Shown: positions 39,201 through 50,503 of the stretch, piece by piece
Layout: each line of letters begins with the position of its first letter
Position numbering within the stretch: position 1 is the first letter of the stretch
Assembly (NCBI GenBank): GCA_944990035.1
Contig: CALYLX010000026.1
Location: 1 to 64,000 of the forward strand
DNA: 64,000 bases
Source of the DNA: Clitopilus passeckerianus
Lineage: Eukaryota; Basidiomycota; Agaricomycetes; Agaricales; Entolomataceae
Reading direction: 5' to 3'
Program-made: the position numbers and the translations under genes
The notes under the pieces: generated by a model
Seen by the model: the letters and a program-made list of their open reading frames with translations, nothing else
The model's database searches: none
Told to the model about the DNA's origin: nothing

Positions 39201-40766
39201 GAAAACCAACCAATGTTATGATAATAGAACAAATCTATACTTACTCGTTGACATTCCAGGAGACATGAATTCAAAACCTGCATATCAACCATGATGGTAT
39301 TGTGAAAAGTTTAACCGCAAAGTGGTCGTCTATTTCTTTATTGTCACGTCGCTGTACTAAATGGAATTGTAGCCTCCAGGTTTATGACTATTTACTTCGT
39401 GATATGATTCAGTTTGCTCTATCCTCTCGTTCATTTGCACACTCCGATCGACTAACTGTGGCGCAGAACGTTGGTCCCTCCGGCCCGCGCTGTTCAAAAC
39501 CTTTTTTGGAGTCGATCTACTGTACTTGCCATGACGCTGATCTGGACCCCATTGAGCAGTATAACCGCGGACTGTGCCAAAAATAACAATCGCAAAGTTA
39601 TTGAAGATGGAAATTGGTACCGTCAGTTAAAATCGGATAGCCAGCAAGTGTCCTTGTATTCACGTGGTGGCTGCCTGCAGCGATCGCACGGGTTTTCATT
39701 GAATTTGTCACTGCAAGAAAGCTTAGGCGTATATTCAGGTGTCGCTGCTGCTGCGATAAGAAGTCGGCGTGAAAATGGATTAGACTGTGGTAATTCTGTT
39801 CACTCTACGCTTTGTGGATGTAACCCGGTGTTTTTGCACACCCTTGAGCACCAAATATGGGTCGGTTGCTGCGCCGTGGGTGGTTCATAGAACAGGTACA
39901 ACTCCAACACTGCCACGTCGGTGGTTGATATCGATTGATCGTAATGATCCATCTCGAACGGAGTTAATTCATAGGTGCCTCTTTCATTTGCCCAGCCACA
40001 ACATTCGTCAAAAACATGAAGTCCCCCTCGTGCTGCGATACACAGCTTGGTCACGATCGGCGGGGCTTGAAGCCTATCATCCTCATGTTATTTCATTGTA
40101 CCCTCGTTTTCCGAGTCACTAAAACCGGTGCTTACCGATGACTCGACCCCGTTGTAGCCAACCTCAACTCGGACTGGGGCAGACAAGCCGTTTCAAATGA
40201 GCGCCTGGTCAATATCGCATGTATGCTTAGCTGGCTCGTCTCCACTTCAATGGCTCAGATCATTTCTCGGCAATTATAAGGCTATAATTGAATTCTGGTT
40301 CGAGTTTCTCTCCTCGTCAGCGTGATGGCGTGATGAAACTTTGCTTAGCATGAGCGCTCGACGTTCAACAATCGATAACATGGCAACAAGTCTAATGAAG
40401 GACCCTACAACGTACATCTAGGAGATTAACTGATATCAGACGCAGTGGCGCCATATAGCCTCTTCAAGTACATCTGAGCTCGAACAACGGGTCTGTTCAT
40501 CAACTATGTTTGAGTACAAGTCACTCCGATCCTCGATCTAACCTTCAATGAGGCGCAGGCTACAGCTACTCCGGCCATACATCGATATATTATATTTGTC
40601 AATACTGTGTTGCAATGGGTTTTGTGGGGGTGGTCAATTGTCACTGGACCTGAGTCGCGCAGCTCATGTCTTCCACCCCCTTCGACATTGCTTCTTCTAT
40701 GTCTGCCAGCCCCTTGGACGTGAGCCTCGCTTCCCGTTCCAAATGAAGCTGGTTTGTGCAGCTCGC
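36244..40766. other. Gene-poor stretch, about 4.5 kb
   Basis: The first few hundred bases are CT-rich and likely 3' UTR of the cyclin gene. Further on, open frames at 37548-37940 and 38157-38651 (130 and 164 codons, plus strand) are the longest, but neither has a recognisable motif or splice partner. No transposase, reverse transcriptase or RNA gene is visible. A short phrase, CCGAGTCACT, occurs near 38617 and 40109, too little to define a repeat family. Confidence 0.4.
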
Positions 40767-43560
40767 TTAGTCTTCTACGTCCCTTGAGACTGGCATTATA
40801 TCTCTTCGTAGTTCTCGGAAGCACTTGCGTGCAGCTTTGATGGTCTTTATATGCTCTTCCAGTTCTGTATCGCTCATTCCACGCAGCCCAGTCTCTGTAT
40901 CATTTGATAGTGAGCATCAATTCTAAAGGCTACAAAATATCTTCCTTACTGGCATCCCTTCGCTTAAGAAAGATAAACGAAGGTACCTTACTCAGACTTT
41001 CCGTGATTTGAGATGAATTTTGGCCATCCCAATATACAAACTCCCTGATCATACACAGATAGGGGAGTTAGCCATTCAGCTCGACAAGAGGAAGGATGGG
41101 ATCCTTACGTGGAACTGTCCACGGCCGAGTCTACTACATAGATTCCATTTGAATCTTCACTGGAGTTGCTATCTGTCTCCCAATCTCGGTCGGGGGAGGC
41201 TCGATGAAGACGATCATACGGGCTAGTGGGTGAAGCAGGAGGGCTCGCATGCGTGGCGTATGCTCCCATCTTCAACCTTTTTTGGGGCAGCTTAATGGGT
41301 TTGGGTTTCGTGCGCAAAAGTTCGGCCCATCGAGTGGAACCTGCTAAGCGGGTTTGGAGGCGCCCCCGCCGTATGTTGATTTCGCAGGTGTCACCCCAGA
41401 TCGATTTGTTGTCCAGATATCTCTCGATCATATCCTTGAAGACGTCTCTTGAATCTAGCCATGTCCCATTCTCGAGATTCGTAGCAATGCTGAGTTGTGT
41501 CCAGTGAAAAAGCCGGTCCCGAATGTGGGAGAGATAAGAGATGAACCGATTAACATAAACCTGTTCACTTGAAGGAAGTTTTAAGACTCCTTTGATCGTG
41601 GCTCGCTGGAATTCCCAGGAGCGATCCTTCAAAGGATCCGTCTCGAGAAGGGTTCGAACGTCTTGTATACATTCAAGCCCGGCCAACTTGTCTGAGGGCG
41701 AGAGATAGGAGCCGAAGGCGATCTGGCATAGTTCCAACAATGTGTCAAGTTCAACGATGTCTTTCGAGGAAGGTTGATCCTGGACAAATATCAATGAATG
41801 GTGAGCGAGCACATAAAGAGCCAATCACCGCACTTTCAGCAATCGTATCATCCCACATATTACACAAAGCATCCTGAAGTGCCGGTCCTCGGACCACTGC
41901 TTAGACTGTGTGACAACAGCTTTCAAAAGTGCCAGCGCATTTCCGCCATTTCCACGTAGGTAGTCCAACAACTGTTTGGAAGGACGTCCGACCCTTGCCC
42001 AACATAGCATTGCAACTGCCCAGTCACTTCGAATAACATTAGTGCTACGTGACAGAGCATTGCTGGTAGCACTCACTTGCTTGGCGTAGCAGGGTTGGGC
42101 AATACGGAGAGTCGTATAAGGCTCAGCGATGACCGATAGATATCTTGAATGGTTGCATCATAGCTGATATAGTAGCCTTCAGATCGCTCTTTGTCCAGAA
42201 GGTAATCTGAGAATGATGCATGATAGAATCTAATGTCGTCTGTGTCGCGTTCGGAGAAGGAGAGCAAGGAATGTAATCCACGCAAGGTCATCTTGAGTTC
42301 TCCGGGTCGGAAAGAGAAAAGCGCGCTAATGATGGCAGAAGTAGGAACATTGGGTGCGAGAGTGTCGAAGCTGACAAGTACACGCCGACCCACAATGATG
42401 CACCCCAGGATACGTGTAAGGCAGTGGAGATTACGTGTTGTTGAGAGGATTTGGGAGTAGACCTTGTCGAGCTCGCGATATGGATAGACACCGGTACCTC
42501 GTGCATTCCTATTTAGGACCTCCTCGAGTCTGTCGGTGCACATATATCCTTCTTCATCTACGTAACGAACAATAGTCGCTGCGTAGATAAAATATCCGCC
42601 TGATCGTGTGGTGAGCTCGCGTAATACCTCAGGTCCAGGCCATGGTTTCGGGACATATTGCATCGTATCGCTGTGTTTCTCGGAGTCGTGCATCTCTGCG
42701 AAATTGAACTCGAGGTATTTGTATACGTCTTCTAAAGCGCCATACATGGATTCGATAGAGCTGACGACTTTGAGAAGGCCGTTAAAGGCGTGGTGTATAT
42801 GCGCCTCTGGCCTACTCACGATGAGAAAGCGAACTGGTAGGAGGCTTTCGGAGGTTGCCAGAGAAAGGATAAGAGACAGCAGACGAAGCTGTTTTTCGTT
42901 TCCGATGCATTCGTCGACTGCGTCAATAACCATAAAAAGGCAGCTTGCGTGACCTATTTTCTCTGAATGCGCCTTAAGCATGACCTTGAGCGGATTCACT
43001 AGAAGTGTCTCCATCTGAATCGACACATCCAGCCAGAGGATCTGAGGATTCCCCTCAATTACAGAGAGAATGAAGTCCAGTTGGCCTGTAAGCGCATGCG
43101 ATGCTTGTGACGCAATGGAAGGGATGAACCTGTCAATAGTATTCCGCAGGGACGACGTCCTGGAGAAGAAGAAGCTAGCCAGGAGTTGGTTCGTCTCGGC
43201 CCATGTTTCGCACATTGTTTGTGCGACGGCCGATTTCCCTGCACCTGCCGGACCATGAAGCCATAGAATCCTGGATGTCCCATTCACAGCCCAGTCTTTG
43301 ATGTTCTGAATGCAATTGATTCTAGTCCGAGGGAGGCATCGGGGGTGAGGGTATCGTTCCTCTGAATTGTACGCGGCTCCCGGGGCGGTGGCGTTCAATA
43401 GAACCTGCAGAGCTAATAACAAGCTGAGAATCGAGCGAGCAATTGGGAACTTTACTTTTGTAAATCACTTACCAGTCGAGGGATTCTGGACAATGTTCCA
43501 TGACTGCTCGGAGAAAGAACAGTTCACAAGCACAGAGTTCCGCGCGTGGGAGAATGCCAT
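40767..43560 (-). CDS. NACHT-type NLR protein, tandem copy A
   Basis: Exons (43473-43560, 42077-43412, 41834-42026, 41109-41779, 40987-41044, 40767-40892) give about 823 residues. A short first exon, MAFSHARNSVLVNCSFSEQ, is followed by the mushroom-NLR linker NSEERYPHPRCLPRTR. The NACHT NTPase has Walker A GPAGAGKS (about residues 83-90), Walker B FMVIDAVDE (about 189-197) and the sensor RFLIVSRPEAHI. A winged-helix-like region contains TRSGGYFIYAATIVRYVDEE and the motif FYHASFSDYLLD. After the NACHT module there are no WD40, ankyrin or TPR repeats. Instead there is a domain shared with copy B (GLECIQDVRTL, EFQRATIKGVLKL, DNKSIWGDTCEI). NLRs of this kind act in fungal self/non-self recognition and regulated cell death. 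The last two small exons (TEFVYWDGQNSSQITESLSK, then GMSDTELEEHIKTIKAARK) are less certain. Without them the protein stops at 41105 after SAVDSST. Confidence 0.83.
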
Positions 43561-43937
43561 CCACTGGCGAGCTGTTCGTTTAGTGCGCCAGCCAATCTCC
43601 AGCTCCGTTGGTGGTAGGGAAAGGAGGCTTGCTGTGACCTTGTCACAGGCTTCGACTCTGGACCAATCGAGGACTTCCTACTAGGAGAGGTTGGCACAGC
43701 CTTTGAGCGTCTAGCATTATGCATGGGACGTAAATATTTACTGGGCCAGTTGTATTTGGGGGCATGATTTGTGAATACGAATAATGTAGGTAGGTATGTT
43801 ACGTTTAACAGAGTTCGAGATCCATGCTCTCGCCTAGGATCCTTTGCTTGTCCACGCCAATTTATCTGGGAATAGGTGCAGGCAATTTCAGAGTTGCGGC
43901 TGGTTGCACATCAGTACCACATCTTCCGACTACCCAC
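43561..43937. other. Short spacer between the NLR copies
   Basis: This 377-nt spacer lies between the start of NLR copy A and the predicted stop of copy B. Upstream of copy A's ATG the same frame stays open back to about 43681, where a TAG precedes it, so a longer N-terminus via an upstream intron is conceivable. Copy B's last exon could also extend into this spacer, to about 43840, if the donor-like GTAGGC near 43950 is used. Confidence 0.45.
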
Positions 43938-46747
43938 TCAGAATTGCCTACCTTCGTTCTCCTTTCGATACCTATCACGTTCGGCCTCCAGCGCCTTTAA
44001 ACGATTCTCTAACTCCGCATTCTCAGTCTCCCGTTGCTTGACCTCCAGCGTGGCTGGACAAAGAATGAGGACGCCACGAAGATCGAAATTGAAACGGTGA
44101 GTTACCTGCTTCAAGGATGCGAACTTTGGATGTTGGGCCCTTGAAAAAACGAAGTGCTTCTTTCAATAACTGATATGCAGCCCTGATTTCCTCCCGCCTT
44201 CTTTGTTCGGCCGTCATACGCTGTCGCATTGCCGCTGCCCTTCGTTCTTTAGAAACGATGCTATACGCTCAAAGTGAGACAAAGGTACTGAAAGATCCTA
44301 AATGATTGAAAGCTTACGAAACCCCTTCATCGTCGGAGCTGCTTGAGCTACTTGAACTGTTTGAACTTCTTGAGTTTCTAGAATCCCTACTGCTCGAGAA
44401 TTCCTCTGGGGGTCCGTCATTGAGAAAATCTAGATCTAATAGATCATACGCGGATGACTTTGGTGTTGGCGGGATGGGTGACTCTATCGAACAAGATAGT
44501 GCCTCCCATCGTGCTGAGCCTATCAAACGCTTCTGAAGCCGAGTCTCCCGCGTTTTTACCTCACATGTCTTGCCCCAGTAAGTTTTGTTGTCGAGGAAAC
44601 TCTCGAGAACGGCCTTAAAAACACCACGGCAGTCCGTCCATTTCCTAGCCTCCAAATTTGTGGCGACAACGAGCTCATTCCAGTTGAACGAAGTTTGATC
44701 CTGGATGCGGGAGATACAGGTAAGAAAACGGTCGATAGAAGGCCGTTCAGCTGACGAGGTCTTCAGAATTCCCTTGATATTTACTCTCTGGTACTGCCAG
44801 GAGCGTCCCTTAAGAGGGCTTGAATCCATGTCCATGAGAGTTCGGACGTCCTGTATACACTCAAGGCCAGACATTGTATTGGAGCACGAAAGATGGGAGA
44901 CGAATGCAAGCTGACAGAGTTCCGTCACCGTCCCGACGAGCTCACTTGAGGGCGAATAATCCTTCATAGACACTATCTATTAGACTTGTATCATCAATTA
45001 ACAGGCAAATTTTCATACCGTGATTAGTTGTATCATGGCGCAAAGTGCACAAATAATTTTAAACTGCAGCTCTTCCGCCCAATGCTTGGTTTCGACGACC
45101 AAGGCTCGAAGGTTCGCTACGGTGGAGGCGCCATTGGCATGGAGGTGGTCAAACAGATCTTTGGCGGGGAGTCCTAGCCTGGACCAACATAACATGGCAA
45201 CTGTCCAGTCTCTGCGGAAGCACGGCAAAGTTCAGACTTCATATATTCTAATGATGTTGGAATTACTCACCTTGCAGGGATGAAAGGCTTAGGTGAAGTG
45301 GGCAATTGTAGAAGATTCAAAGACGAAGTAAATATGTCCCGAACGATGGTATCAAAGTCAATGAAGTAGGCCTCGGATCGCTCTTTGTCTAGAAGGTAAT
45401 CCGAAAACGATGCGTGATAGAACCTGATATCATCGGTGTCGGTTTCAGAGAACAATATCAGGGAGTGTAAGCCACGAAGCGTCATCTTGAGCTCGCCGGG
45501 TCGAAAAGAGAAAAGGGTGTTTATGATGTTGGATGTGGAAACAGTGGGAGCGAGGGAGTCGAAGCTGACGAGTGTCCGCCTGCCTACGATGACACAGCCG
45601 AGGATGCGGGTGAGGCAGCGTATATTGCGCGCTGTCGAGAGGATCTGGGAGTAGATCTTGTCAAGTTCTCGATAAGGATGCACTCCAGCACCTCGTGCAT
45701 TCCTGTTGAGGACCTTCTCCAACCTGTCCGTACATAGGTATCCTTCTTCATCCACATAACGAACAATCGTCGCTGCGTAGATGAAATACCCTCCCGATCG
45801 TGTGGTGAGCTCGCGTAATACGTCTGGTCCAGGCCATGGTTTCGGGACGTATTGCATCATATCGCTATGTTTCTCGGAGTCGTGAATTTCATTGAATGTG
45901 AACTCGAGGTATTTGTATACATCTTCCAAATCCCCATACATGGATTCAATAGAGCTGACGGCTTTGAGCAGGCCATTAAAGGCGTGGCGTATGTGAGCCT
46001 CCGGCCGGCTGACGATGAGCAAGCGGATGGGGAGAGGGTTTTCGGTCCCAACGAGAGCAAGGATTAGGGACAGGAGGCGAAGTTGATTCTCGCTCCCAAT
46101 GCACTCGTCAACGGCGTCAATGACAATGAATGAGGGGGGCTTATTGTCCTCCTCTCGGGGTGATTGAAAGATCCTCTGGAGTGGGGCCACGATAAGCTTT
46201 TCAAGCTGGGCTGACACATCGAGCCTCAGGACCTGTGGATTCTTCTCAATGATAGAGAGGACGTCATCCAGATGACCTGTAAGCGACTGAGCTGCCTGAT
46301 ATGCAAGGGTGGGTATGAATGTCCTGATTGTATTTCGCATCGAGGACGTCCGAGAAAAGAAGTAGCTAGCTAAGAGCTGCTTCGTCTCGGCCCAGATTTC
46401 GCACATTGTCTGTGCCGCAGCGGATTTCCCGGCACCTGCAGGTCCGTGCAGCCATAAGATAGGGCTTGTACCGCTTTCGGCCCATTCCTTGATATTCTGG
46501 ATGGAGTCGACTCTGGTTCGGGGGAGACATCTTGGGTGAGGGTACCGCTCCTCCGAATTGTAGGCAGCTCCTGGAGCTAGAGCGTTCCATAGAATGTGAA
46601 GTGCTACGACCATTTTAGGTTATGATTGGACAGGCTTGGGCACGATAACGCACCAGTTGATGAGTTTTGAATCGAGATGTTGTTTCCATGATGTTCTGAG
46701 AATGAGCAGTTGATCAGCAATGGGTTCTGTGCATGTGAGAATGCCAT
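43938..46747 (-). CDS. NACHT-type NLR fused to a C-terminal bHLH-like, coiled-coil segment (tandem copy B)
   Basis: Exons (46654-46747, 45271-46603, 45019-45211, 44318-44976, 44106-44260, 43938-44053) splice to 849 residues with no stop. The start is MAFSHAQNPLLINCSFSE, matching copy A. The NACHT module has Walker A GPAGAGKS (about 85-92), Walker B FIVIDAVDE and the sensor RLLIVSRPEAHI. The shared post-NACHT domain runs to about residue 740 and ends in a Ser/Asp-rich stretch (SSSSSDDEGV). Exon 4 then ends at a GTAAGC donor. Splicing to a TATAG acceptor joins it in frame to KERRAAAMRQRMTAEQRRR. A canonical bHLH pattern follows: E778, R781 and R782 in the basic region; helix 1 EEIRAAYQLLKEAL; helix 2 SKVRILEAATLEV. 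Charged heptads (ENAELENRLKALEAERDRYR) then continue. This suggests a DNA-binding or dimerising output; no such role is demonstrated. It could instead be a separate small gene read as one. Confidence 0.78.
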
Positions 46748-47260
46748 CGCAGGACCAGCGGCTGTCTCTTGTCGCCTGCCCTAGAGATAACCCAACCTGG
46801 TCGTGGTTCGGTCCCAAGTGATATCTTCAATGACTGCTGCCCAAATGATCAGCCAAATACAGTTCAAAGCGCTCAATGCACAGCCTTTCAGCGCTTGTTC
46901 TCGTCGATGCAGGAGCATTATCAGCCATTTTCAGTTCCAAAACGGACATCATTCTGCCACAGAGACATCGTTCTCGAGATTCGTGCGAACCAAGGAACGG
47001 CTGGCGACCACCGTAAATTGAGCCGGCCAGTCCTTTGACTCTATCATTGAAATGTATTCGACTATTTGGTCCTGTTGTGCTTTTGCCTTGGATTCACGCA
47101 CCTAACCAAGCATCTCCTGGTCAGTTCGAAAGTTTCCTGTTCTCGTCCTTGAGCCTGCCATCCATATTTGCATCTTGGAGAGCCAGCGACGGAGTCTTTG
47201 GTGCGTTATTTGGACTCACTACTCGCCGAATTCTGTGCTGACAAAATTTCTTACAGAAAA
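46748..47260. promoter_or_regulatory. Divergent intergenic region, NLR copy B / UBP3
   Basis: This 513-nt region separates two outward-facing genes. Just before the UBP3 start there is an acceptor-like TTACAG (about 47251-47256), so UBP3 probably has a 5' UTR intron. No clear TATA box is seen. Confidence 0.4.
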
Positions 47261-49572
47261 ATGGACCCTCTCACTGAAGCTGGGCCTTCAACAGCATCTC
47301 ATGATCCTCCTGCTTCCTCAGCGTCCTCAGCTGAAAATGGGTCTGCGGATACCCATCAAGAATCTAGTAGCTCAAATTACTCGTCGACACACAAATTTGG
47401 TGGAAGAGACACCTGGGCAATATGGTCGCGCCGACCAACTGACCCTGCGAATGCCCCAGGCATTATAATATCCCCAACGGCCCAACCCCCTCCCGACGTT
47501 ATCAGCGCTGCTCTTGAAATTCCAACGCCTCCCGTAACACCACCTCCACCTGCTGCTGTACCCCCCTCTGTGGACGACACCGAAGCCACAACTGATTCAG
47601 ACACCCATACCCATACGCACCCAGGCTCACCTATGTCCTCAAGTACCTCAATGGAACCTGTACCATCCGAACCTCAGGATGTCGAAAAAGCTTCAGTAAC
47701 TCAGCCCACTGAGTCAATTCCTACCCCGTCATCACCTTCGACAGCGACAACCGCTGTACCTCTGGCAGCGCCCGCCCCTGCACCAGCGAAAAAATCTTGG
47801 GCATCTCTGCTCCAATCCTCAGGACCTGCTTCCGGAAAGGGTGCCCTCCCCACATCCTCCATTGTTGGGTTTTCTATACCCGCTCAATCCCCTCCTCCCA
47901 GCGCTTCATTAAAACCCCAACCCAAACTCCCATTCAGCCCATCACAACGAAGTGAAATTCTGTCACTGCTAACGACAGGACCCAATACCAATGTCGCGGG
48001 GTCAGTCTCTGACATCCAACCTCGCGGCCTCATCAACGCGGGAAATATGTGCTTCGCCAATTCCGTGTTGCAAGTACTCGCCTACACCCCACCAGCGTAC
48101 CGTCTTTTCAAAGCTCTTGGAAAGGCCGGTCTCCGGCTTGGAACTTTGAGCCGAGAAACGAAGGACTCAAAGGGTAATGCCGGTGCTCCTTTGGTCGAGT
48201 CAATGGTTGAATTCATCGGAGAGTTCACGCCTCCAAGGAATGATATCATCATCAAAGAGAAAGAGTCGCCACAGAGGCGGTCAAGCCCTAACGGCAAGGG
48301 TAAAGAAAGGGACTGGGATGATTGGGAGCCAGAGTCCTTCATCCCGACCTACATCTTTGATGCCATGAAGGAAAACAAGCGCTTCGACCATATGAGGGTG
48401 AGTCTATTGAACCTGTCAGATTTTGCATCCGTTCTGACACTACTCTCCCAGACTGGACAGCAAGAAGATGCTGAAGAGTTCCTAGGCTTTTTCCTTGACA
48501 CGTTGGAGGAGGAGCTGCTTAACCTGCACAAGGCGCTATCGCCGCCCGAACCAGCACCTGCAAAGGGCCAACCTAAAGGCCCAGCAAAGCCAGGCGCAGT
48601 GGTAGAAAAACTCGAGCAAGAACCAGAAGAGGTTGGCTGGCTGGAGGTTGGAAAGCGTAACAAGACCGTTGTCACTAGAACAGTAGGTGTATTCCTCGGT
48701 CTAGCTTCTAACATTTATATGATATGTGGCTCCGTCTTCCTAGATAAAAGGTGCTGAATCACCAGTTACGAGGATATTCGGAGGCAAATTCCGCTCAACA
48801 CTCAAGTCGCCTGGTCACAAGGATTCAGTCATCATCGAAGACTGGCGAGCTCTGCGGTTAGATATTCAGGTGACTACTAACTTGGCCTACTCTCCTTTCC
48901 CCACCGCTGATATCTTCTCCTCTAGCACGACGATATCCATACCATCCAGGATGCCCTCTCCCACCTCTCAGATCCCGAGTCAATACAACTCTCAGGCGGC
49001 CGACCAGGTTCGCAACAGGTCCTCATCGACGCCCTCCCCCAAACCCTCGTCGTCAACCTCAAGCGATTCCACTTCGTTCAAGAACAAGGCCCTGAGTTAG
49101 GTGGCGTCGTCAAAATCCAGAAGCAAATCGCTTTTGGTCCAGAATTGGTTGTTGGACCTGATGTTTGTGCGCCGTCGATGAGACGGGTTGGAGGTTGGAA
49201 GTATAAACTCTTTGGAGGTACGAATTGACTTTATCTTGTATCCTACTGGAATAAATACTGATATTGTCTTTCGCAGTTGTCTACCACCATGGATACTCCG
49301 CGTCAGGTGGTCACTACACCTTGGATGTTCTCCATCCCAACCGTTTCCCCCACCTTGCTAAAGCTGCTGTGCCAGTCGGCAACAAGGGCAAGGCCTCTGG
49401 AAAAGCTGACGGCGATGCTTTCGAGAGGGATCCGAGGGAGGGCTGGATACGCATTGATGATGAGTTGGTTTCTGACGTCAGGCCAGAAGATGTGTTTGGG
49501 TACGACGCGAAGCCGGGAGAACGGGAAGATGGGAGGTGTGCATACTTGTTGTTCTACAGGCGGACAAGATAG
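47261..49572 (+). CDS. UBP3: Ubiquitin-specific protease, UBP3/USP10 type
   Basis: Five exons (47261-48397, 48452-48682, 48744-48869, 48926-49217, 49277-49572) give 693 residues. The first 240 or so residues are Ser/Pro/Thr-rich and disordered. The USP catalytic core starts at RGLINAGNMCFANSVLQVL with nucleophile Cys264. The GQQEDAEEFLGFFLDTLEEE block follows, then TLVVNLKRFHF. The His box is YHHGYSASGGHYTLDVLHP with His608, and a downstream acidic residue lies in WIRIDDELVSDV. The C-terminus is YLLFYRR, which closes the USP fold. Yeast Ubp3 with Bre5, and animal USP10 with G3BP, remove ubiquitin in vesicle trafficking, ribophagy and rescue of ribosomal subunits. HEL2, a ribosomal ubiquitin ligase, lies 4 kb downstream in this window, which may be coincidence. 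Catalytic residues are intact. The ATG follows an acceptor-like site, implying an intron in the 5' leader. Confidence 0.92.
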
Positions 49573-50503
49573 TTTTCTTGTATGTCGGTGTTACTTCACT
49601 TGCGAATTCAATTTTCCCCTCAACACACCTTGTCCTGATATCTTGGATATTGATATTGAAGTACAAAAACTCAGCTCTGAACGCAACAGCAAACAACGGT
49701 CGCTTGTCTCCTTTTGAATCCGTTGAAGTGGGCACTACAGCAGCGCATGATTGTAGATTGAATGGACATATCCCACTTTCCAAAGCAAATACGACCGGCC
49801 AGAGTACCACCGACGAATGCAGTCCGAAGGACCATGGAGGCTCATTCACGTCGGTAGAAGCAGTGGTTGCCATTCGTTTGCAGCTTCTTTGACCAGTTGG
49901 TGCCAATGGTCTCTTTCCAGATTCCCTCTACGTTCCTCCTCCATCCGTTTAGTCAGTAGTGGCTCCATGCGGGCGCTGCATTCCAGGTGCGCGCGATTCT
50001 CTTGTCGAGGCACCAGGAGATCTATACATCGGAACTTGAAGGTCGGGGCTTCCTCACCCCGATGCCATTCTATGGCCCCTCATTTGTCAGGTTGAAGGGA
50101 GTCCCCGAGTTCCGCACTAACATAGAACAAGGTCGGAGTTAGGGGGAGGAACCCTGCCACCAAACTCTCGTAGCGGTCAGATACATATCTACTCGCAATA
50201 CTCTATGGCTAAGTAGAGAGGCACAGCCAAGACCAGAAGGCAAATATCCCGCAGAGCTGAGGCAGGAGCTCCAACGACTCAAGTATTCTCGGCTTTTACA
50301 CACTTCTCGTGCGCCACACCATTCAACCTGCTGCAATATCATCGGTGAGGTACCAGGGGGAATGTGCCACATTGAGGAGATTGCGAGCCTCTTTTCGGTG
50401 ATATTATATATCCATAGCCGCAATACCTGCACCCCAAACGGCTGCTAACAGCATAAAAAGGTGTTCAGTACGTTTGAGCCATTTAACCTTCTGACTGCCA
50501 AAC
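49573..50503. other. Intergenic, no gene seen
   Basis: This 931-nt region between UBP3 and the next gene has overlapping short open frames on both strands (for example 49478-49906 minus and 49817-50095 plus) without recognisable content. CATAAAAAGG near 50452, about 50 nt before the next ATG, could be a TATA-like element. Confidence 0.4.

Noticed and set aside
22008..40766. Transposon or LTR element in the gene-poor stretches
   Set aside because: No terminal repeats, target-site duplications, transposase DDE or reverse transcriptase motifs were visible by eye. A repeat-library search would be needed.
41105..41824. Treating the last NLR exon as a separate small gene
   Set aside because: It is preceded by a good acceptor and continues the frame of the upstream NLR exons. 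The tandem copy has the same arrangement.
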